A stretch of 64,000 nucleotides of DNA from Mycobacteriales bacterium (GCA_035714365.1 DASTMB010000041.1:49569-113568), one strand, 5' to 3'; shown: positions 28,049 through 38,098, counted from the first letter of the stretch. Translations and numbers: made by a program. The notes: generated from the letters alone by a model not told the origin.

Positions 28049-30063
28049 GCGGCCTCGGGCGCCGCGGTGCGGCGCGCGCCCCGGCGCCGCCGGACCAGCC
28101 GCGTCGCCGACGCCACCAGCAGCAGCCCGAACGCCACGCCCGTCACGCCCAGCGCCACCGCGCCGTACGCGGTGGAGCGGACGCGGACCGTCTCGCGGCG
28201 GCCGATCCGCGACCCGTCCGCCGCCAGCAGCTCGACCGTCACCGGGAACAGGCCGCCGGTCGTCGCCCGCCCCTTGATCGCGTGCGTCGACGAGCCGGGC
28301 GGCACGACCACGTCCTGACCGCGCTCGTACGCCTGCCTGCCCTCCAGCGCGAGCCGGCCGTTGGAGGTGATCCGCACCTTCACGCGGACCGTCTGGCCGA
28401 GGTCGTTCTGGAACGTCAGCGGGATCTTCCCGGACCGGCCGGTCATGGTGACCGGGCCGCCGGTGACCACCCGCACCCGGCCGAGCAGCCCGCCCAGCTC
28501 GGCGTCGACGGCGTCGGTCAGCCGCGTCCCCTGCGCCTGCGCCGACACCGCCCGCAGCAGCGCGTCGTCCAGGTCGGCGAGGCGGTCCGGCGCGCGCTTC
28601 GGGTCGGTGAGGATCGAGCGGAGCCGCTGCAACGACCGCCGCGCCTCGAGCGCGCGCCGCACCTGGTCGGCGGAGAGCACGCGGCTGCCGGGCGTGCGGG
28701 TGCGCGCCGCGGCGCTCTGCTCGTCGCGCAGCATCGCGTCCAGCCCGACCGGCTCCAGCCACGGGGCGGCCGCGGTCTGCGCGAGCAGGGACGCCGCGAA
28801 GTCGCTCACCGGGTCCCACGTCCGCGGCGGCGTGAGGACGACGTCGCGCGCGTCGGTGGGGCGTTCCAGCGCGGCCATCGCCGTGTCGGCGAGGAACCGT
28901 TGCGCGGCCAGCCGCGGCGCCGCCTCGCCGGCCGCGGCCGCCGCGACGAACCCGTTGAGCTGCGCGTCGGCGACCAGCGCCGTCACCGAGCCGAGCGCGC
29001 CCGGCGCGAGCGGCGTCGGCGCGGTCGGCGTGTAGTAGAGGTTCTCCGACAGCGGCAACGCCGCCTCCGGCACCACCACGCCGCGCGCGCCCTGGCCGGA
29101 CAGCAACGCCTCCACCGCCGGGTCCAGCGTCGTCCCCGGCGGCCAGGCCAGCCGCACGTCGCCGGCGTTGCCGAGGTCGCGGCGCAGCACCTCGCGCCCG
29201 AGCAGGAACGCCCGGCCCGCGTCCGGCGCCAGCGCCGCCGTCGCCGTGGTCGCGACGTCCGGATCGGCGTACGGCAGCGGCAGCACCGTCGCGTGCGCCA
29301 GCGCCTTCTGCGCGCGGTCCAGCCAGTCGCGGGCGGCGGCGTTCTGCGTCCCCTCGCGCCCGCGCACGGTATACGGGCCGGTCATCCGGTGCAGCGCGTC
29401 GAGCAGCTCCGGGTCCACCGCCCAGGTCAGCGGCACGCCGCTGCCCGCGCCGATCGTGAGCAGCCGGTCCAGCCGGCCGTCGTTCACCAACGCCGCCAGG
29501 TCGTCGTCGGCGAAGTCGTTGCCGAGCAGCCGGTGCGACGGCTCCACCAGCGGCCACAGCCAGGCGACGCGCAGCCGCGGCGTGGTCGTCGGCCACCACA
29601 TCGCGTACGTGTCGACCGCGCCCACGACCGTGAAGTGCGACCGCACCTCGATCCGCATCGGGTAGATGCCCGGCTGGCTCGCGCCGTGGAACGGCAGCTC
29701 GCCCAGCGGCACGTCGAACTCGACCTCGTCCGTCGCCCCCGGCGCCAGCTCACCGTCGCTGAGCCGCGTGTCCGCCACGCGGGTGCCGAGCCGGGCCGGC
29801 GTGCCGCCGTTGGCGATCGCGCTGCGGCCGCGCAACGCCGCACCGAACCGCAGGCCCACGCGCAGGCGGCGTTGCGTCTCGGTGGTGGTGTTCACGGCGC
29901 GGGCGCGGATGACGAGGCGTTCGGTCGTGCCCGGCACGAGCGCCGTCGACATGGCGCGGACGTCGACGCGGACGAGGTTCTCGTCCGGCCCCTCCTGCGC
30001 CGTCGCGGGCACCGCCGGCAGCGTCGCCGCGAGCACCGCCAGCGCGGCGAGCAGCCGCCTCAC
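28045..30063 (-). CDS. DUF6049 family membrane-anchored extracytoplasmic protein
   Basis: A 672-residue protein with signal peptide ([22 protein letters not shown]). A large extracytoplasmic region of mixed beta sandwich and alpha/beta character covers about 25-600. One C-terminal span (about 640-662, [22 protein letters not shown]) is followed by an Arg-rich tail. It is the counterpart of the conserved gene that precedes murJ/mviN in mycobacteria (Rv3909 position). Function is not established; constant linkage to murJ suggests a cell wall role. It is coupled by overlap to murJ and to the Nudix gene. Confidence 0.85.
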   Translation of the reverse strand: MRRLLAALAVLAATLPAVPATAQEGPDENLVRVDVRAMSTALVPGTTERLVIRARAVNTTTETQRRLRVGLRFGAALRGRSAIANGGTPARLGTRVADTRLSDGELAPGATDEVEFDVPLGELPFHGASQPGIYPMRIEVRSHFTVVGAVDTYAMWWPTTTPRLRVAWLWPLVEPSHRLLGNDFADDDLAALVNDGRLDRLLTIGAGSGVPLTWAVDPELLDALHRMTGPYTVRGREGTQNAAARDWLDRAQKALAHATVLPLPYADPDVATTATAALAPDAGRAFLLGREVLRRDLGNAGDVRLAWPPGTTLDPAVEALLSGQGARGVVVPEAALPLSENLYYTPTAPTPLAPGALGSVTALVADAQLNGFVAAAAAGEAAPRLAAQRFLADTAMAALERPTDARDVVLTPPRTWDPVSDFAASLLAQTAAAPWLEPVGLDAMLRDEQSAAARTRTPGSRVLSADQVRRALEARRSLQRLRSILTDPKRAPDRLADLDDALLRAVSAQAQGTRLTDAVDAELGGLLGRVRVVTGGPVTMTGRSGKIPLTFQNDLGQTVRVKVRITSNGRLALEGRQAYERGQDVVVPPGSSTHAIKGRATTGGLFPVTVELLAADGSRIGRRETVRVRSTAYGAVALGVTGVAFGLLLVASATRLVRRRRGARRTAAPEAA

Positions 30064-30536
30064 GCCGAGTCCGCGAGCAGCGCCGGGACCTTCTCCAGCA
30101 ACGCCCGCTCGTCCGCGTACGCGAGCCGCTCCCGCGCCTCCGGCAACGGCACCCACGCCACCTCGGCGACCTCGACGTCCTCGTCGGACAGCTCGCCGCC
30201 GACGCGGAGCAGCAGGTAGTGGTGGACCGTCTTGTGCACGCGCTGCCCGTCGGCGACGAACCAGAAGTCGATCGAGCCCAGCGACCCCAGCACCTCGCCG
30301 CGGATGCCGGTCTCCTCGGCCACCTCGCGGACCGCCGCCGCCTCCGGCGACTCGCCCTCCTCGAGGTGCCCCTTCGGCAGCGACCAGAGCAGCCGCCCGC
30401 GCCGGTCGATCCGCCCGATCAGCGCCGCCGACGCCTCCGGGCTCGGCCGGTCGAGCACGATGCCGCCCGCCGAGATCTCCTCGACGCGCTGGAGCCGGCG
30501 CCGGCGCGGCGCCGGTCGGCCCGGGGGGGCGGCCAC
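30060..30536 (-). CDS. Nudix hydrolase (MutT4 position)
   Basis: Hydrolyses a nucleoside diphosphate linked to another moiety. The 158 residues contain a perfect Nudix box, [23 protein letters not shown] (G-x5-E-x7-REUxEE-x-GU), at about 55-77, after a basic N-terminal segment. It is the first gene of the Nudix-DUF6049-murJ operon, the same linkage as mutT4 in mycobacteria. The substrate cannot be told from sequence. Confidence 0.92.
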   Translation of the reverse strand: MAAPPGRPAPRRRRLQRVEEISAGGIVLDRPSPEASAALIGRIDRRGRLLWSLPKGHLEEGESPEAAAVREVAEETGIRGEVLGSLGSIDFWFVADGQRVHKTVHHYLLLRVGGELSDEDVEVAEVAWVPLPEARERLAYADERALLEKVPALLADSA

Positions 30537-30577
30537 GCCGCGATCCTATGCGTCGCGGGCGGCGTTCCGGAGAGGGG

Positions 30578-31105
30578 TCAGCGCCGCAGCGCGGCCGGTG
30601 TCTCCCGCCACGGATCGCCCGCCGGCAGCACCACCGGGCCCGGCTCCACCAGCGGCGCCACCCGCGCGTCGAGCAGCGCCAGCAGGTCCGCCGCGCGGAC
30701 CTTCAACGCCGTGCTGCCGTCGCCCGTCGGCGCGTACACGACCTCCTGGTCGCCCACCGCCGCGTCCGCCACCGCCGTCACGAACGCCGGCAGCCCCACC
30801 GGCGGCACCAGCCCCGGGTGGGAGTCGGTCACCTCGGAGACCCGCGCCGCCGGCGTCGGCCGCACCGTCCGCGCGCCGACCGCCCGCGCCAGCGCCGTCG
30901 TCGCCACCGCCGCGTCCGCCGGCAGCAGCGCCGCGAGCAGCGCGTCGTCGGCGTCGAACAGCCGGACCGCCACGCAGGACGTCCCCGGCAGGCCCAGCAC
31001 GTCCGGCAGCTCGACCGCGCTGTCGATGCGGCGCGGGAGGTGGACGATCTCGTGCAGGACCTCGGCGTCGATGAGCCGTCGGGTGACGTCGACCGGGCCG
31101 CGCAT
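30578..31105 (-). CDS. YbaK/aminoacyl-tRNA deacylase domain protein
   Basis: The 175 residues show the YbaK/ProX editing-domain pattern: VAVRLFDADDALLAALLPADAAV, then ARTVRPTPAARVSEVT, HPGLVPPVGL (the G-x-VPP-x-G loop) and VVYAPTGDGSTALKVRAADLLAL. These proteins hydrolyse mischarged aminoacyl-tRNAs in trans. It is 41 bases upstream of the Nudix gene on the same strand. Which amino acid is edited is unknown. Confidence 0.8.
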   Translation of the reverse strand: MRGPVDVTRRLIDAEVLHEIVHLPRRIDSAVELPDVLGLPGTSCVAVRLFDADDALLAALLPADAAVATTALARAVGARTVRPTPAARVSEVTDSHPGLVPPVGLPAFVTAVADAAVGDQEVVYAPTGDGSTALKVRAADLLALLDARVAPLVEPGPVVLPAGDPWRETPAALRR

Positions 31106-31238
31106 GGTGCTCCGTTCAGGGGGTGGGCTCCCACGCTAGGACACGGCGCGGGTGAGGGGGAAGAGCCCGGAACAGGCAGCCCGTTGCTGGACGACTCAGC
31201 GTCCTACCCGCCGTTGCGAGGATCAAACCCCGGATCGG

Positions 31239-31799
31239 CTAGAGATGCCGGGCGGCCTCGTCCGCGAACGCGGGCACCCCCGCCCGCGCCAGCCGCGCGA
31301 GCAGGTCGCCCACCTCCAGCGGCGGCCGACGCGTGTGCTCCGCCTGCTCGCGCAGCACGTCGAGGACCACCGGCGGCGCCAGGTCGAGCTGGTCCAGCAG
31401 GAACGTGTCCGGATCGACGGCCGTGAGGTCCAGCGGGGCGAGCGAGTACTCCGGGAAGTCCTTGAGGTTGAACGTCACGACCGTCTGCGCGCCGCCGCGC
31501 AACGCCGCCGCCACGACGTGGCGGTCGTCCGGGTCCGGCAGGTCGATCCCGTCCACGAGGCGCTGCCACCCCGTGACGCGGGCGTCCTCGAAGGTCTCGT
31601 CCATGTCGCGGAACCGCCGCGCCACGAACTCCGGGTCCAGCTCCGGGTGGATGTCCCGCACGGCGTCCGCCGCCTCGGCGAGGATCCGGCGCGACCACAG
31701 CGGCCGGTACAGCCCGCGCTCCGCGACCCGCAGCAGCGTGTCGGCCAGCGCGATCGGCACAAGCGCGCACGCGTCGAGCAGTCCCCCGTACCTCCCCAC
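31239..31799 (-). CDS. PIN domain toxin
   Basis: Probable VapC-like ribonuclease of 186 residues. The acidic PIN residues are visible as LLDACALVP (Asp-9), PDPDDRHVVAAAL and TFNLKDFP near residue 111-118. A C-terminal extension of about 50 residues follows the PIN core. The GTG start is three bases after the antitoxin stop with no room for an independent ribosome-binding site, so translation depends on the upstream gene. This TA module sits between the Nudix-murJ operon and pcnA, where relatives usually have no such pair. Confidence 0.85.
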   Translation of the reverse strand: MGRYGGLLDACALVPIALADTLLRVAERGLYRPLWSRRILAEAADAVRDIHPELDPEFVARRFRDMDETFEDARVTGWQRLVDGIDLPDPDDRHVVAAALRGGAQTVVTFNLKDFPEYSLAPLDLTAVDPDTFLLDQLDLAPPVVLDVLREQAEHTRRPPLEVGDLLARLARAGVPAFADEAARHL

Positions 31800-31802
31800 C
31801 GG

Positions 31803-32318
31803 CTACACCCGGCGCGCCCGTCGCCGGCGGGCGGCCCGCAACGCCGCCGCGTAGTCGTCCGGGGAGCCCTCGTACGCGCCGGCCTCGCCCGCCTCCTCGG
31901 TCATGCGGTTGAGGGTCGCGCGCCGCTCGCTGGTCCGTGCCTCCCGGTACGTCAGGAGGTCCGCGAGCCGCACCCGGCGGTGCCGCCCCGGCTGCTCGAA
32001 CGGGATCGCGCCGCTCTCCAGCAGCTTGACCAGCGTGGGCCGGCTCACCCCGAGCAGGTCCGCCGCCTCCTGCGTCGTCAGCCGCTGGGCCAGCGGCGCG
32101 ACCGTGATCGCCCGCCCCGCGCGCAGCGCGTCGACCACCTGCACCAGCACGTCGTACACCTGCGCGGGCAGCGACACGGCGTTGCCGTCCGGGTCGACCA
32201 GGCACGGCGCGTTCTCGTGCGTGTGCAGGAACCGCGCCAGGTCGAGCAGGGTGTCCAGGTCGTCGGGCGGCAGCACCGTCCGCTCGAGCCGCGCCCGCTC
32301 CGCCACCGCCACTCCCAT
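31803..32318 (-). CDS. Excisionase-type HTH antitoxin
   Basis: The 171 residues contain a MerR/excisionase winged helix at about 80-130 (LTTQEAADLLGVSRPTLVKLLESGAIPFEQPGRHRRVRLADLLTY), with an N-terminal helical domain and an Arg-rich tail (RRRRARR). Such proteins pair with PIN toxins of the type encoded next. The ATG at 32318 is followed by the full conserved domain. The A/T-richer stretch 32334-32360, with ATTCG repeated 9 bases apart, may be its promoter and operator. Confidence 0.85.
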   Translation of the reverse strand: MGVAVAERARLERTVLPPDDLDTLLDLARFLHTHENAPCLVDPDGNAVSLPAQVYDVLVQVVDALRAGRAITVAPLAQRLTTQEAADLLGVSRPTLVKLLESGAIPFEQPGRHRRVRLADLLTYREARTSERRATLNRMTEEAGEAGAYEGSPDDYAAALRAARRRRARRV

Positions 32319-32393
32319 ACCCCCACCCTCCCACCAATTCGAAAGATTCGCAAGTACTCGCCCCACCATGCCGACGCCGTAGGCTTCCGCCCC

Positions 32394-33803
32394 GTGTCCC
32401 GCCTCACCGACGCGCAACGCTCGGCCGTCACCGAGCTGCTGCGCATCGCCCCCGTCGCCGACGACCTCGGCCGCCGCTTCGCCGCCGCCGGCCACCGCCT
32501 CTACCTCGTCGGCGGCTCGGTCCGCGACGCGCTGCTCGGCCGGCTCGGCGACGACCTCGACTTCGCCACCGACGCCCGCCCGGAGCAGGTGCTCGCGCTG
32601 GTCGAGCCGTGGGGGTCGACGTGGGAGACGGGCCGGGCGTTCGGCACGATCGGCGTGGCGCGCGGCGACGTCCGCTGCGAGATCACGACGTTCCGCGCCG
32701 AGTCGTACGACCCGGAGTCCCGCAAGCCCGAGGTCGTCTACGGCGACAGCCTCGACGGCGACCTGGTCCGCCGCGACTTCACCGTCAACGCCATGGCGGT
32801 CGCGCTGCCCGACCATGAGTTCGTCGACCCGTACGGCGGCCTCCGCGACCTGGCCGAGGGTGTGCTGCGGACGCCGGGGGCGCCGGAGGACTCGTTCGGG
32901 GACGACCCGTTGCGGATGCTGCGGGCGGCGCGGTTCGCGGCGCAGCTCGGGTTCACGCCCGCGCCGGAGGTCGTCGCGGCGATGGCCGCCATGGCCGAAC
33001 GCCTCACCATCGTGTCCGCGGAACGCATCCAGGGCGAGCTGTCCAAGCTGCTGCTCGGCGCCTCGCCGGTGCGCGGCCTGACGCTGCTGGTCGACACCGG
33101 CCTGGCCGAGATCGTGCTGCCGGAGCTGCCCGCGATGCGCCTGGCGATCGACGCGGTGCACCAGCACAAGGACGTGTACCTGCACTCGCTCGCGGTGCTG
33201 GAGAACGCCATCGCCCGCGAGGACGCGGGTCCGGACCTGACGCTGCGCATGGCGGCGCTGCTGCACGACATCGGCAAGCCGGCGACGCGCGAGATCGGCC
33301 CGGACGGGGTGTCGTTCCACCACCACGAGGTGGTCGGCGCGAAGCTCGCACGCAAGCGGCTGCGCGCGCTGAAGTACCCGAAGCAGTTCACCGAGGACGT
33401 GTGCCGGCTGATCGAGCTGCACCTGCGGTTCCACACGTTCCGGATGGGCTGGACCGACTCGGCGGTCCGCCGCTACGTCACCGACGCCGGCGACCTGCTC
33501 GACCGCCTGCACAAGCTGGTGCGTTCGGACTGCACGACCCGCAACCGCGCCAAGGCCGAACGGCTCGCCGCCTCCTACGACTCCCTCGAACGCCGCATCG
33601 TCGAGCTGGCCAAGGCCGAGGAGCTGAAGGCGATCCGGCCGGACCTCGACGGCCGGGAGATCATGGAGCTGCTCGGCCTGCCGCCGGGGCCGGCCGTCGG
33701 GCGGGCGTACCGGTACCTGCTCGACCAGCGGATGGAACGCGGCCCGATCCCGCACGACGAGGCCGTCGCGCTGCTCCGCGAGTGGGCCAGCACCAACCTC
33801 TAG
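32394..33803 (+). CDS. pcnA: CCA tRNA nucleotidyltransferase
   Basis: Class II polymerase-beta-fold enzyme of 469 residues that adds or repairs the 3' CCA of tRNAs. The nucleotidyltransferase motif is LVGGSVRDALLGRLGDDLDFATD, with RRDFTVNAMAV and the template-like region DPLRMLRAARFAAQLGF. A C-terminal HD domain (LLHDIGKPATR) follows. TAGGCT is eight bases before the GTG and no Shine-Dalgarno sequence is visible, so the transcript is probably leaderless. Placement next to the Nudix/murJ group is conserved in actinobacteria. Confidence 0.95.
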   Translation: MSRLTDAQRSAVTELLRIAPVADDLGRRFAAAGHRLYLVGGSVRDALLGRLGDDLDFATDARPEQVLALVEPWGSTWETGRAFGTIGVARGDVRCEITTFRAESYDPESRKPEVVYGDSLDGDLVRRDFTVNAMAVALPDHEFVDPYGGLRDLAEGVLRTPGAPEDSFGDDPLRMLRAARFAAQLGFTPAPEVVAAMAAMAERLTIVSAERIQGELSKLLLGASPVRGLTLLVDTGLAEIVLPELPAMRLAIDAVHQHKDVYLHSLAVLENAIAREDAGPDLTLRMAALLHDIGKPATREIGPDGVSFHHHEVVGAKLARKRLRALKYPKQFTEDVCRLIELHLRFHTFRMGWTDSAVRRYVTDAGDLLDRLHKLVRSDCTTRNRAKAERLAASYDSLERRIVELAKAEELKAIRPDLDGREIMELLGLPPGPAVGRAYRYLLDQRMERGPIPHDEAVALLREWASTNL

Positions 33804-33875
33804 TCACAAATGACTACGGCAACACCACCCGCCCGGGTCATGCGCTTCCGGGCCGGACGCCCCGATCATGACGAT

Positions 33876-34991
33876 GTGACCGGAAAGCTCCCCCGGGCCG
33901 TCGCGGCGACCGCCGTCGCGGCCTGCGTGGTCGCCGCCCTGACCGGGTGCGGCCGGGACGTTCGCGACGAGGCCGTCGCGCTCTCCGGCGTGCGCGACGC
34001 CGTCGTCGTCTCCGGCGGCGCCACCCGCGCGGCGGTCGACGGCGAGAAGCTGCGCAAGGGCGACCGGGTCCGCACCGGCAAGGCCGGCACCGCGACGCTG
34101 GCCGTGCGCGGCCGCCGCGTCGTGCTCGGCGGCGGCACCGACGTCGTCGTCCCGGACGGCGCGAGCGTGGACCTGGCGCGGGGCGACCTGCTGGTCGACC
34201 ACCGGCACGGCCCCGGGCTCGTGGTCCGCGCGGGCGACACGGTCGTGGACCGGTTCGGCACGGGCGGGGTGCGGGTGGCGCGGTCGTTCGCGGTCACCGT
34301 CGCCGCGCTGTCCACGACCGCGCGCGTCGGCGTCCGCGCCGGCGGCACGCTGCGGCTCCAGCGGCTCTACCAGGTCGGCGTGCCGGGGCGTTCGCTGCCG
34401 CGCAACGCCGTGCCGGTGACGTTGCGCGACGACGCGTGGGAGCGTTCGGTGATCCCGAAGGTCGTCGCCGACGACCTGCACCTCAACGACCTCGCCGCGG
34501 GCCTGGACACGCCGGGCGCGACGGTGGTGCCGGCGGTCTACCGGCCGGCCGCGGGCGGCCTGGTGAGCGACGTGGTCCTCGCCGACGCGCTGGCGCGGGC
34601 GGCGCGGGTGGCCCCGGCGCGCGCGGCGACGCTGCGGGCGGAGGGCGCCTCGTGGGGCGTCGTCGCGGCGCTGCTGGACACGTCGGCGGTCGACGCGGCG
34701 AGCGCGCTCGCCGACGTGCTGAAGGGCGTCCCGGCGAGCACGCCGCGGGACACCGCGACCTCCGGCCCGATCGTGGCCGGCCCGACGCCGGAGCCGCCGG
34801 TGCCGGGCGCGACGCCGACGCCGACCCGGTCACCCGATCGGACCAGCCGGCCGGACCCGCCGCCGACGACCACGCCGACCGTGACGCCGACGACGGTGTC
34901 GCCGAGCCCGTCGTCGATCATCGACGAGGTGAAGAAGATCCTCCCGCCGACGCCGTCGCCGCTGGGCGACGTGCTCGGCCTGCTGCCGTGA
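33876..34991 (+). CDS. FecR-like domain lipoprotein
   Basis: With the GTG at 33876 the 371-residue protein begins with a lipoprotein signal ending in the lipobox ALTGC (Cys-25). A FecR-like beta-helical segment follows (about 45-110, GEKLRKGDRVRTGKAGTATLAVRGRRVVLGGG). A helical part comes next, and a Pro/Thr/Ser-rich tail (about 300-345) precedes a short C-terminal helix. Earlier in-frame starts would put the signal peptide too far in. No cognate FecI-type sigma factor lies adjacent. Its 3' end overlaps the convergent MFS gene by 74 bases. Confidence 0.75.
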   Translation: MTGKLPRAVAATAVAACVVAALTGCGRDVRDEAVALSGVRDAVVVSGGATRAAVDGEKLRKGDRVRTGKAGTATLAVRGRRVVLGGGTDVVVPDGASVDLARGDLLVDHRHGPGLVVRAGDTVVDRFGTGGVRVARSFAVTVAALSTTARVGVRAGGTLRLQRLYQVGVPGRSLPRNAVPVTLRDDAWERSVIPKVVADDLHLNDLAAGLDTPGATVVPAVYRPAAGGLVSDVVLADALARAARVAPARAATLRAEGASWGVVAALLDTSAVDAASALADVLKGVPASTPRDTATSGPIVAGPTPEPPVPGATPTPTRSPDRTSRPDPPPTTTPTVTPTTVSPSPSSIIDEVKKILPPTPSPLGDVLGLLP

Positions 34992-36282
34992 CGGCGGCGT
35001 AGCCGACGGCGGTGGCGCCGTACCCGGCGGCGATGAGCGCGAGGAACGCGTACGACCGGCCGGTGTCCGGCAGGATCAGCGCCGCGACGACCGCGGCGGA
35101 GACGAACGTGACGTTGAACAGGATGTCGTAGAACGCGAACACCCGGCCGCGGTACGCGTCCGCCACCGTCTCCTGCACGATCGTGTCGACGCAGATCTTC
35201 GAGCCCTGCGCGACCAGCCCGAGCAGCAACGCCGCCACGAGGAACGCCGGCAGCGTGTACGGGAAGCCGAGCGCCACCTCGACCACGCACGCGCCCGCGA
35301 ACAGCCCGACGACCCAGCGGTCCTTGCCGATCCGCCGGGTCACCCACGGCGTGAGGAACGCCGCCGCGAACACGCCGATCGCCGACGCGCCGAGCACCTG
35401 CCCGAGCCCGCCGAGCCCGGCGCGGAAGACCCCGTGCGGGCGGAAGTAGTTCCGGTACAGCAGCAGCGTCGCGACCGTGGACAGGCCGTAGAAGAACCGG
35501 TGCGCGGAGATGGCGAGCAGCGCGTACGCCGGCGTGCGCCGCCGCCAGACGTGCCGCGCGCCGGCCGAGATGCCGCCGAGCACCGCGCGCAACGCGTCGG
35601 CCGTCGGCACCCGCTCGTCGTCCGGATCCGGGCCGAGCAGGTCCGGGTCCATCCGCGCCGCGAGCCACGCGCTGCCCAGGTAGACCAGCCCGGCCGCGAC
35701 GACGACCGCCGCCGAGCCCGCGTCGCCGCCGGCGAGGGTGCGGACGCCGTAGCCGAGCGCGCCGCCGAGGACCGCCATCAACGTGCCGGAGGTCGTGGAG
35801 ACGGAGTTCGCCAGCACCAGCCGTCCCGGCCGGACGACGTGCGGCAACGACGCCGACAGCGACGACAGGAAGAACCGGTTGACGCTGAGCACCGCGAGCG
35901 TGGCGACGTAGAACGCCGGGTTCTCGACGCCGCGCCCGACGAGCACCGCGACCAGCGCGATCAACACCGCCCGCACGACGTTCGCGCGCACCAGGATGGT
36001 CCGCCGCCGCCAGCGGTCGATGAACACGCCCGCGAACGGTCCGACCACGGAGTACGGCAGCAGCAGCGTCGCGAACCCGGCCGCCGTCCGGCCCGCCGTC
36101 GCCTGCTTCTCCGGCGAGAACAGCACGAAGCTCGCGAGCGCCACCTGGAACACGCCGTCGGCGAGCTGGCCGGACAGCCGGGTCGCGTAGAGCTGCCCGA
36201 AGTGCGGCTCGCGCAGGACCGCGCGCAGGTCCGCGACGAAGGGCACAGGCGCAACATGACCACATCGGGCCATTCCACGCAT
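34918..36282 (-). CDS. Major facilitator superfamily transporter
   Basis: The 454 residues contain about 12 hydrophobic segments in two halves. The MFS loop 2-3 pattern is present as GPFAGVFIDRWRRRTILVRAN (about 84-104), and the second half has GRVFAFYDILFNVTFVSAAVVAALIL. It resembles drug-efflux or uncharacterised permeases; substrate unknown. The coding region of the last ~24 residues overlaps the end of the FecR-like gene on the other strand, which is a longer antisense overlap than elsewhere in the window. Confidence 0.88.
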   Translation of the reverse strand: MRGMARCGHVAPVPFVADLRAVLREPHFGQLYATRLSGQLADGVFQVALASFVLFSPEKQATAGRTAAGFATLLLPYSVVGPFAGVFIDRWRRRTILVRANVVRAVLIALVAVLVGRGVENPAFYVATLAVLSVNRFFLSSLSASLPHVVRPGRLVLANSVSTTSGTLMAVLGGALGYGVRTLAGGDAGSAAVVVAAGLVYLGSAWLAARMDPDLLGPDPDDERVPTADALRAVLGGISAGARHVWRRRTPAYALLAISAHRFFYGLSTVATLLLYRNYFRPHGVFRAGLGGLGQVLGASAIGVFAAAFLTPWVTRRIGKDRWVVGLFAGACVVEVALGFPYTLPAFLVAALLLGLVAQGSKICVDTIVQETVADAYRGRVFAFYDILFNVTFVSAAVVAALILPDTGRSYAFLALIAAGYGATAVGYAAVTAAGRARRPAATASAGGSSSPRR

Positions 36283-36299
36283 CCTCGGCGTCGTTCACG

Positions 36300-36842
36300 A
36301 TGCCGGACATGGAGACGGACCGGAGGCTGCGGGCGGCGTTGCTGCCCTACCAGCCGCGGCTGCTCGCCGACGTCCTCGACACCCTGGACGAGGCCGTCGT
36401 CGTGCTGGGGGAGACCGGTCACGTCCTCGCCGGCAACGTCGCCGCCGCCAGGCTGCTCGGCGTCCGCCGCGGCCGCCGCACGACCGATGCGCACGGCTCC
36501 GACGTCGTGTCCATCGCCGACGACGCCGGCGCCGAGGTCGACGTCACCGACTACGACGCGTGGCGCGACCGGGCGCTCCTCGGCGCGACCTGCGCGCTGC
36601 GGGTGCGCCGCGCCGACGGCACGGTGCGGTGGGTGGCGGCGTCCGCGCAGGCGCTGCACGACGACGCCGTGGTCTGCCGCTTCACCGACGTGACCCGCCG
36701 CCGCGACCTCGAACGCCGCGCCGCCCAGGCCGCGGACCAGGCCGCCCGCGCGGAGATCGACCTCGTCGCGGCCGAACGCCGCGTGGCGATGCTCGAGGAC
36801 CTGCTCGCGCAGCTCGCGACCAAGCGCGCCGGCGAGCAGTAG
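36300..36842 (+). CDS. PAS domain protein
   Basis: A 180-residue cytosolic protein with one PAS fold at about 20-135 (LDEAVVVLGETGHVLAGNVAAARLLGV ... ALRVRRADGTVRWVAASAQAL, VCRFTDVTRRRDLERRA). A C-terminal helical, probably coiled-coil segment follows. No output domain is attached, so it must act through a partner. It starts 17 bases from the divergent MFS start; a second Met at position 4 is an alternative start. Confidence 0.8.
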   Translation: MPDMETDRRLRAALLPYQPRLLADVLDTLDEAVVVLGETGHVLAGNVAAARLLGVRRGRRTTDAHGSDVVSIADDAGAEVDVTDYDAWRDRALLGATCALRVRRADGTVRWVAASAQALHDDAVVCRFTDVTRRRDLERRAAQAADQAARAEIDLVAAERRVAMLEDLLAQLATKRAGEQ

Positions 36843-36845
36843 CGG

Positions 36846-37901
36846 TCACGCGGGCTGCGGCCCCGCGTCGAGGCGGGCGCGGGCGAGCCGCTCCGCCGCC
36901 TCCTCCGTGCTGATCCCGGCCGCGTCGGCCTGGCGGTAGATCTCCCGCAGCGTCGTGCCGATGCCGATGAGGCCGCGTTCGACCTGCTCCTCGGTCCAGC
37001 CGAGCTGCTCGTAGCCGATCAGGTGGATCGCGCCGCCGCCGTTGATGACGAAGTCCGGCGCGTAGAGGATGCCGGCCTCGCGCAGCAGCTCGCCGTCGGA
37101 CCGGTCCGACAGCGGGTTGTTCGCGGCGCCGGCGACGATGCGGCAGCGCAGCCGCGGGATCGTCGTCGGGTCGAGCACGCCGCCGGTCGCGCACGGCGCG
37201 TACACGTCGCACTCGGTCTCCAGCACCGACGCCGGCGCCACGACCTCGACGCCGAGGCGGTCGTACAGCGCCTCGACGCGTTCCAGCGACACGTCGCTGA
37301 CGATGACGTGCGCGCCGGCCTTGACCAGCATCTCGACCAGCGGCTCGCCGACCGCGCCGGTGCCCTGCACGAGCACGCGCTTGCTGGTGAGGTCCTCCGC
37401 GCCGTCGAGGTGCGCGACGCTCGCGACGATGCCGTGGAACACGCCCGTCGCCGTGTCCGGCGCGCTCGACCCGCTGCCGCCCTTCTCGACGCTGCGGCCG
37501 AACGCGTACGGCGTCACCTCGTTGATGGTGTCCATGTCGGCGGAGTTGGTGTTCATGTCCGGCCCGGTGCGGTACCGGCCGCCGAGCGCGGCGATGTTGC
37601 GCGCGTGGTGCAGCAGCAGGTCGCGCCGCACCTGCGGGTCGAGCTCGCCGGGGACGGCGAGCACCGACTTGCCGCCGCCCATCGGCAGCCCGGCGACGGC
37701 CATCTTCAACGTCATCGCCTCGCCGAGGCGGCACGCGTCGAGCAGCCCGTCCTCGGCGCGCGCGTAGGTCTTCATCCGGGTGCCGCCGCCCGCCGGCCCG
37801 AGCCGGGTCGAGTGGACGGCGATGAACATGTACGCGCCGGACGGCTCGTCGTACGCCGTCAGCGCGTACTCGCCATCCCAGTCCCGCAGGACGTTCTCCA
37901 C
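36846..37901 (-). CDS. Leucine/valine (branched-chain amino acid) dehydrogenase
   Basis: NAD-dependent oxidative deaminase of the Glu/Leu/Phe/Val dehydrogenase family, 351 residues from the GTG at 37901 (AAGGG 9 bases upstream). The catalytic lysine loop is GLPMGGGKSVL, with GPDMNTNSADM for substrate binding and the Rossmann motif VLVQGTGAVGEPLVEMLV. Length and motifs fit the streptomycete Vdh/Bcd group, which feeds branched-chain keto acids to fatty acid and polyketide synthesis. An in-frame TTG at 37910 is an alternative start. Confidence 0.92.
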   Translation of the reverse strand: MENVLRDWDGEYALTAYDEPSGAYMFIAVHSTRLGPAGGGTRMKTYARAEDGLLDACRLGEAMTLKMAVAGLPMGGGKSVLAVPGELDPQVRRDLLLHHARNIAALGGRYRTGPDMNTNSADMDTINEVTPYAFGRSVEKGGSGSSAPDTATGVFHGIVASVAHLDGAEDLTSKRVLVQGTGAVGEPLVEMLVKAGAHVIVSDVSLERVEALYDRLGVEVVAPASVLETECDVYAPCATGGVLDPTTIPRLRCRIVAGAANNPLSDRSDGELLREAGILYAPDFVINGGGAIHLIGYEQLGWTEEQVERGLIGIGTTLREIYRQADAAGISTEEAAERLARARLDAGPQPA

Positions 37902-38098
37902 CGGACGCAACCCTTCTGGTACGGCCCCGTTGTCGCTCGCGAAGGGTACCGGGCGGTCCGGAGCGGGTCGCGCCGGCAGGGTTGTTCACGCGTTCCGGCC
38001 CGGACGCTCCGGTTCCCTGCCACCCTCTGCTGCACCGGCCCGGCCGGGCCGGAGGGGAGGCCGCCGCCGCGCGGCGGCCGAGGGAATGAGGATCACTC

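Noticed and set aside
28049..29599. Extension of murJ to a 1049-residue protein
   Set aside because: The upstream part is antisense-frame composition inside DUF6049 on the same strand in another frame; MurJ homology begins at 28048.
31140..31238. Possible tRNA remnant or attachment site next to the toxin gene (GATCAAACCCCGGATC)
   Set aside because: It does not fold as a tRNA 3' half, and no matching direct repeat was found on the other side of the TA pair.
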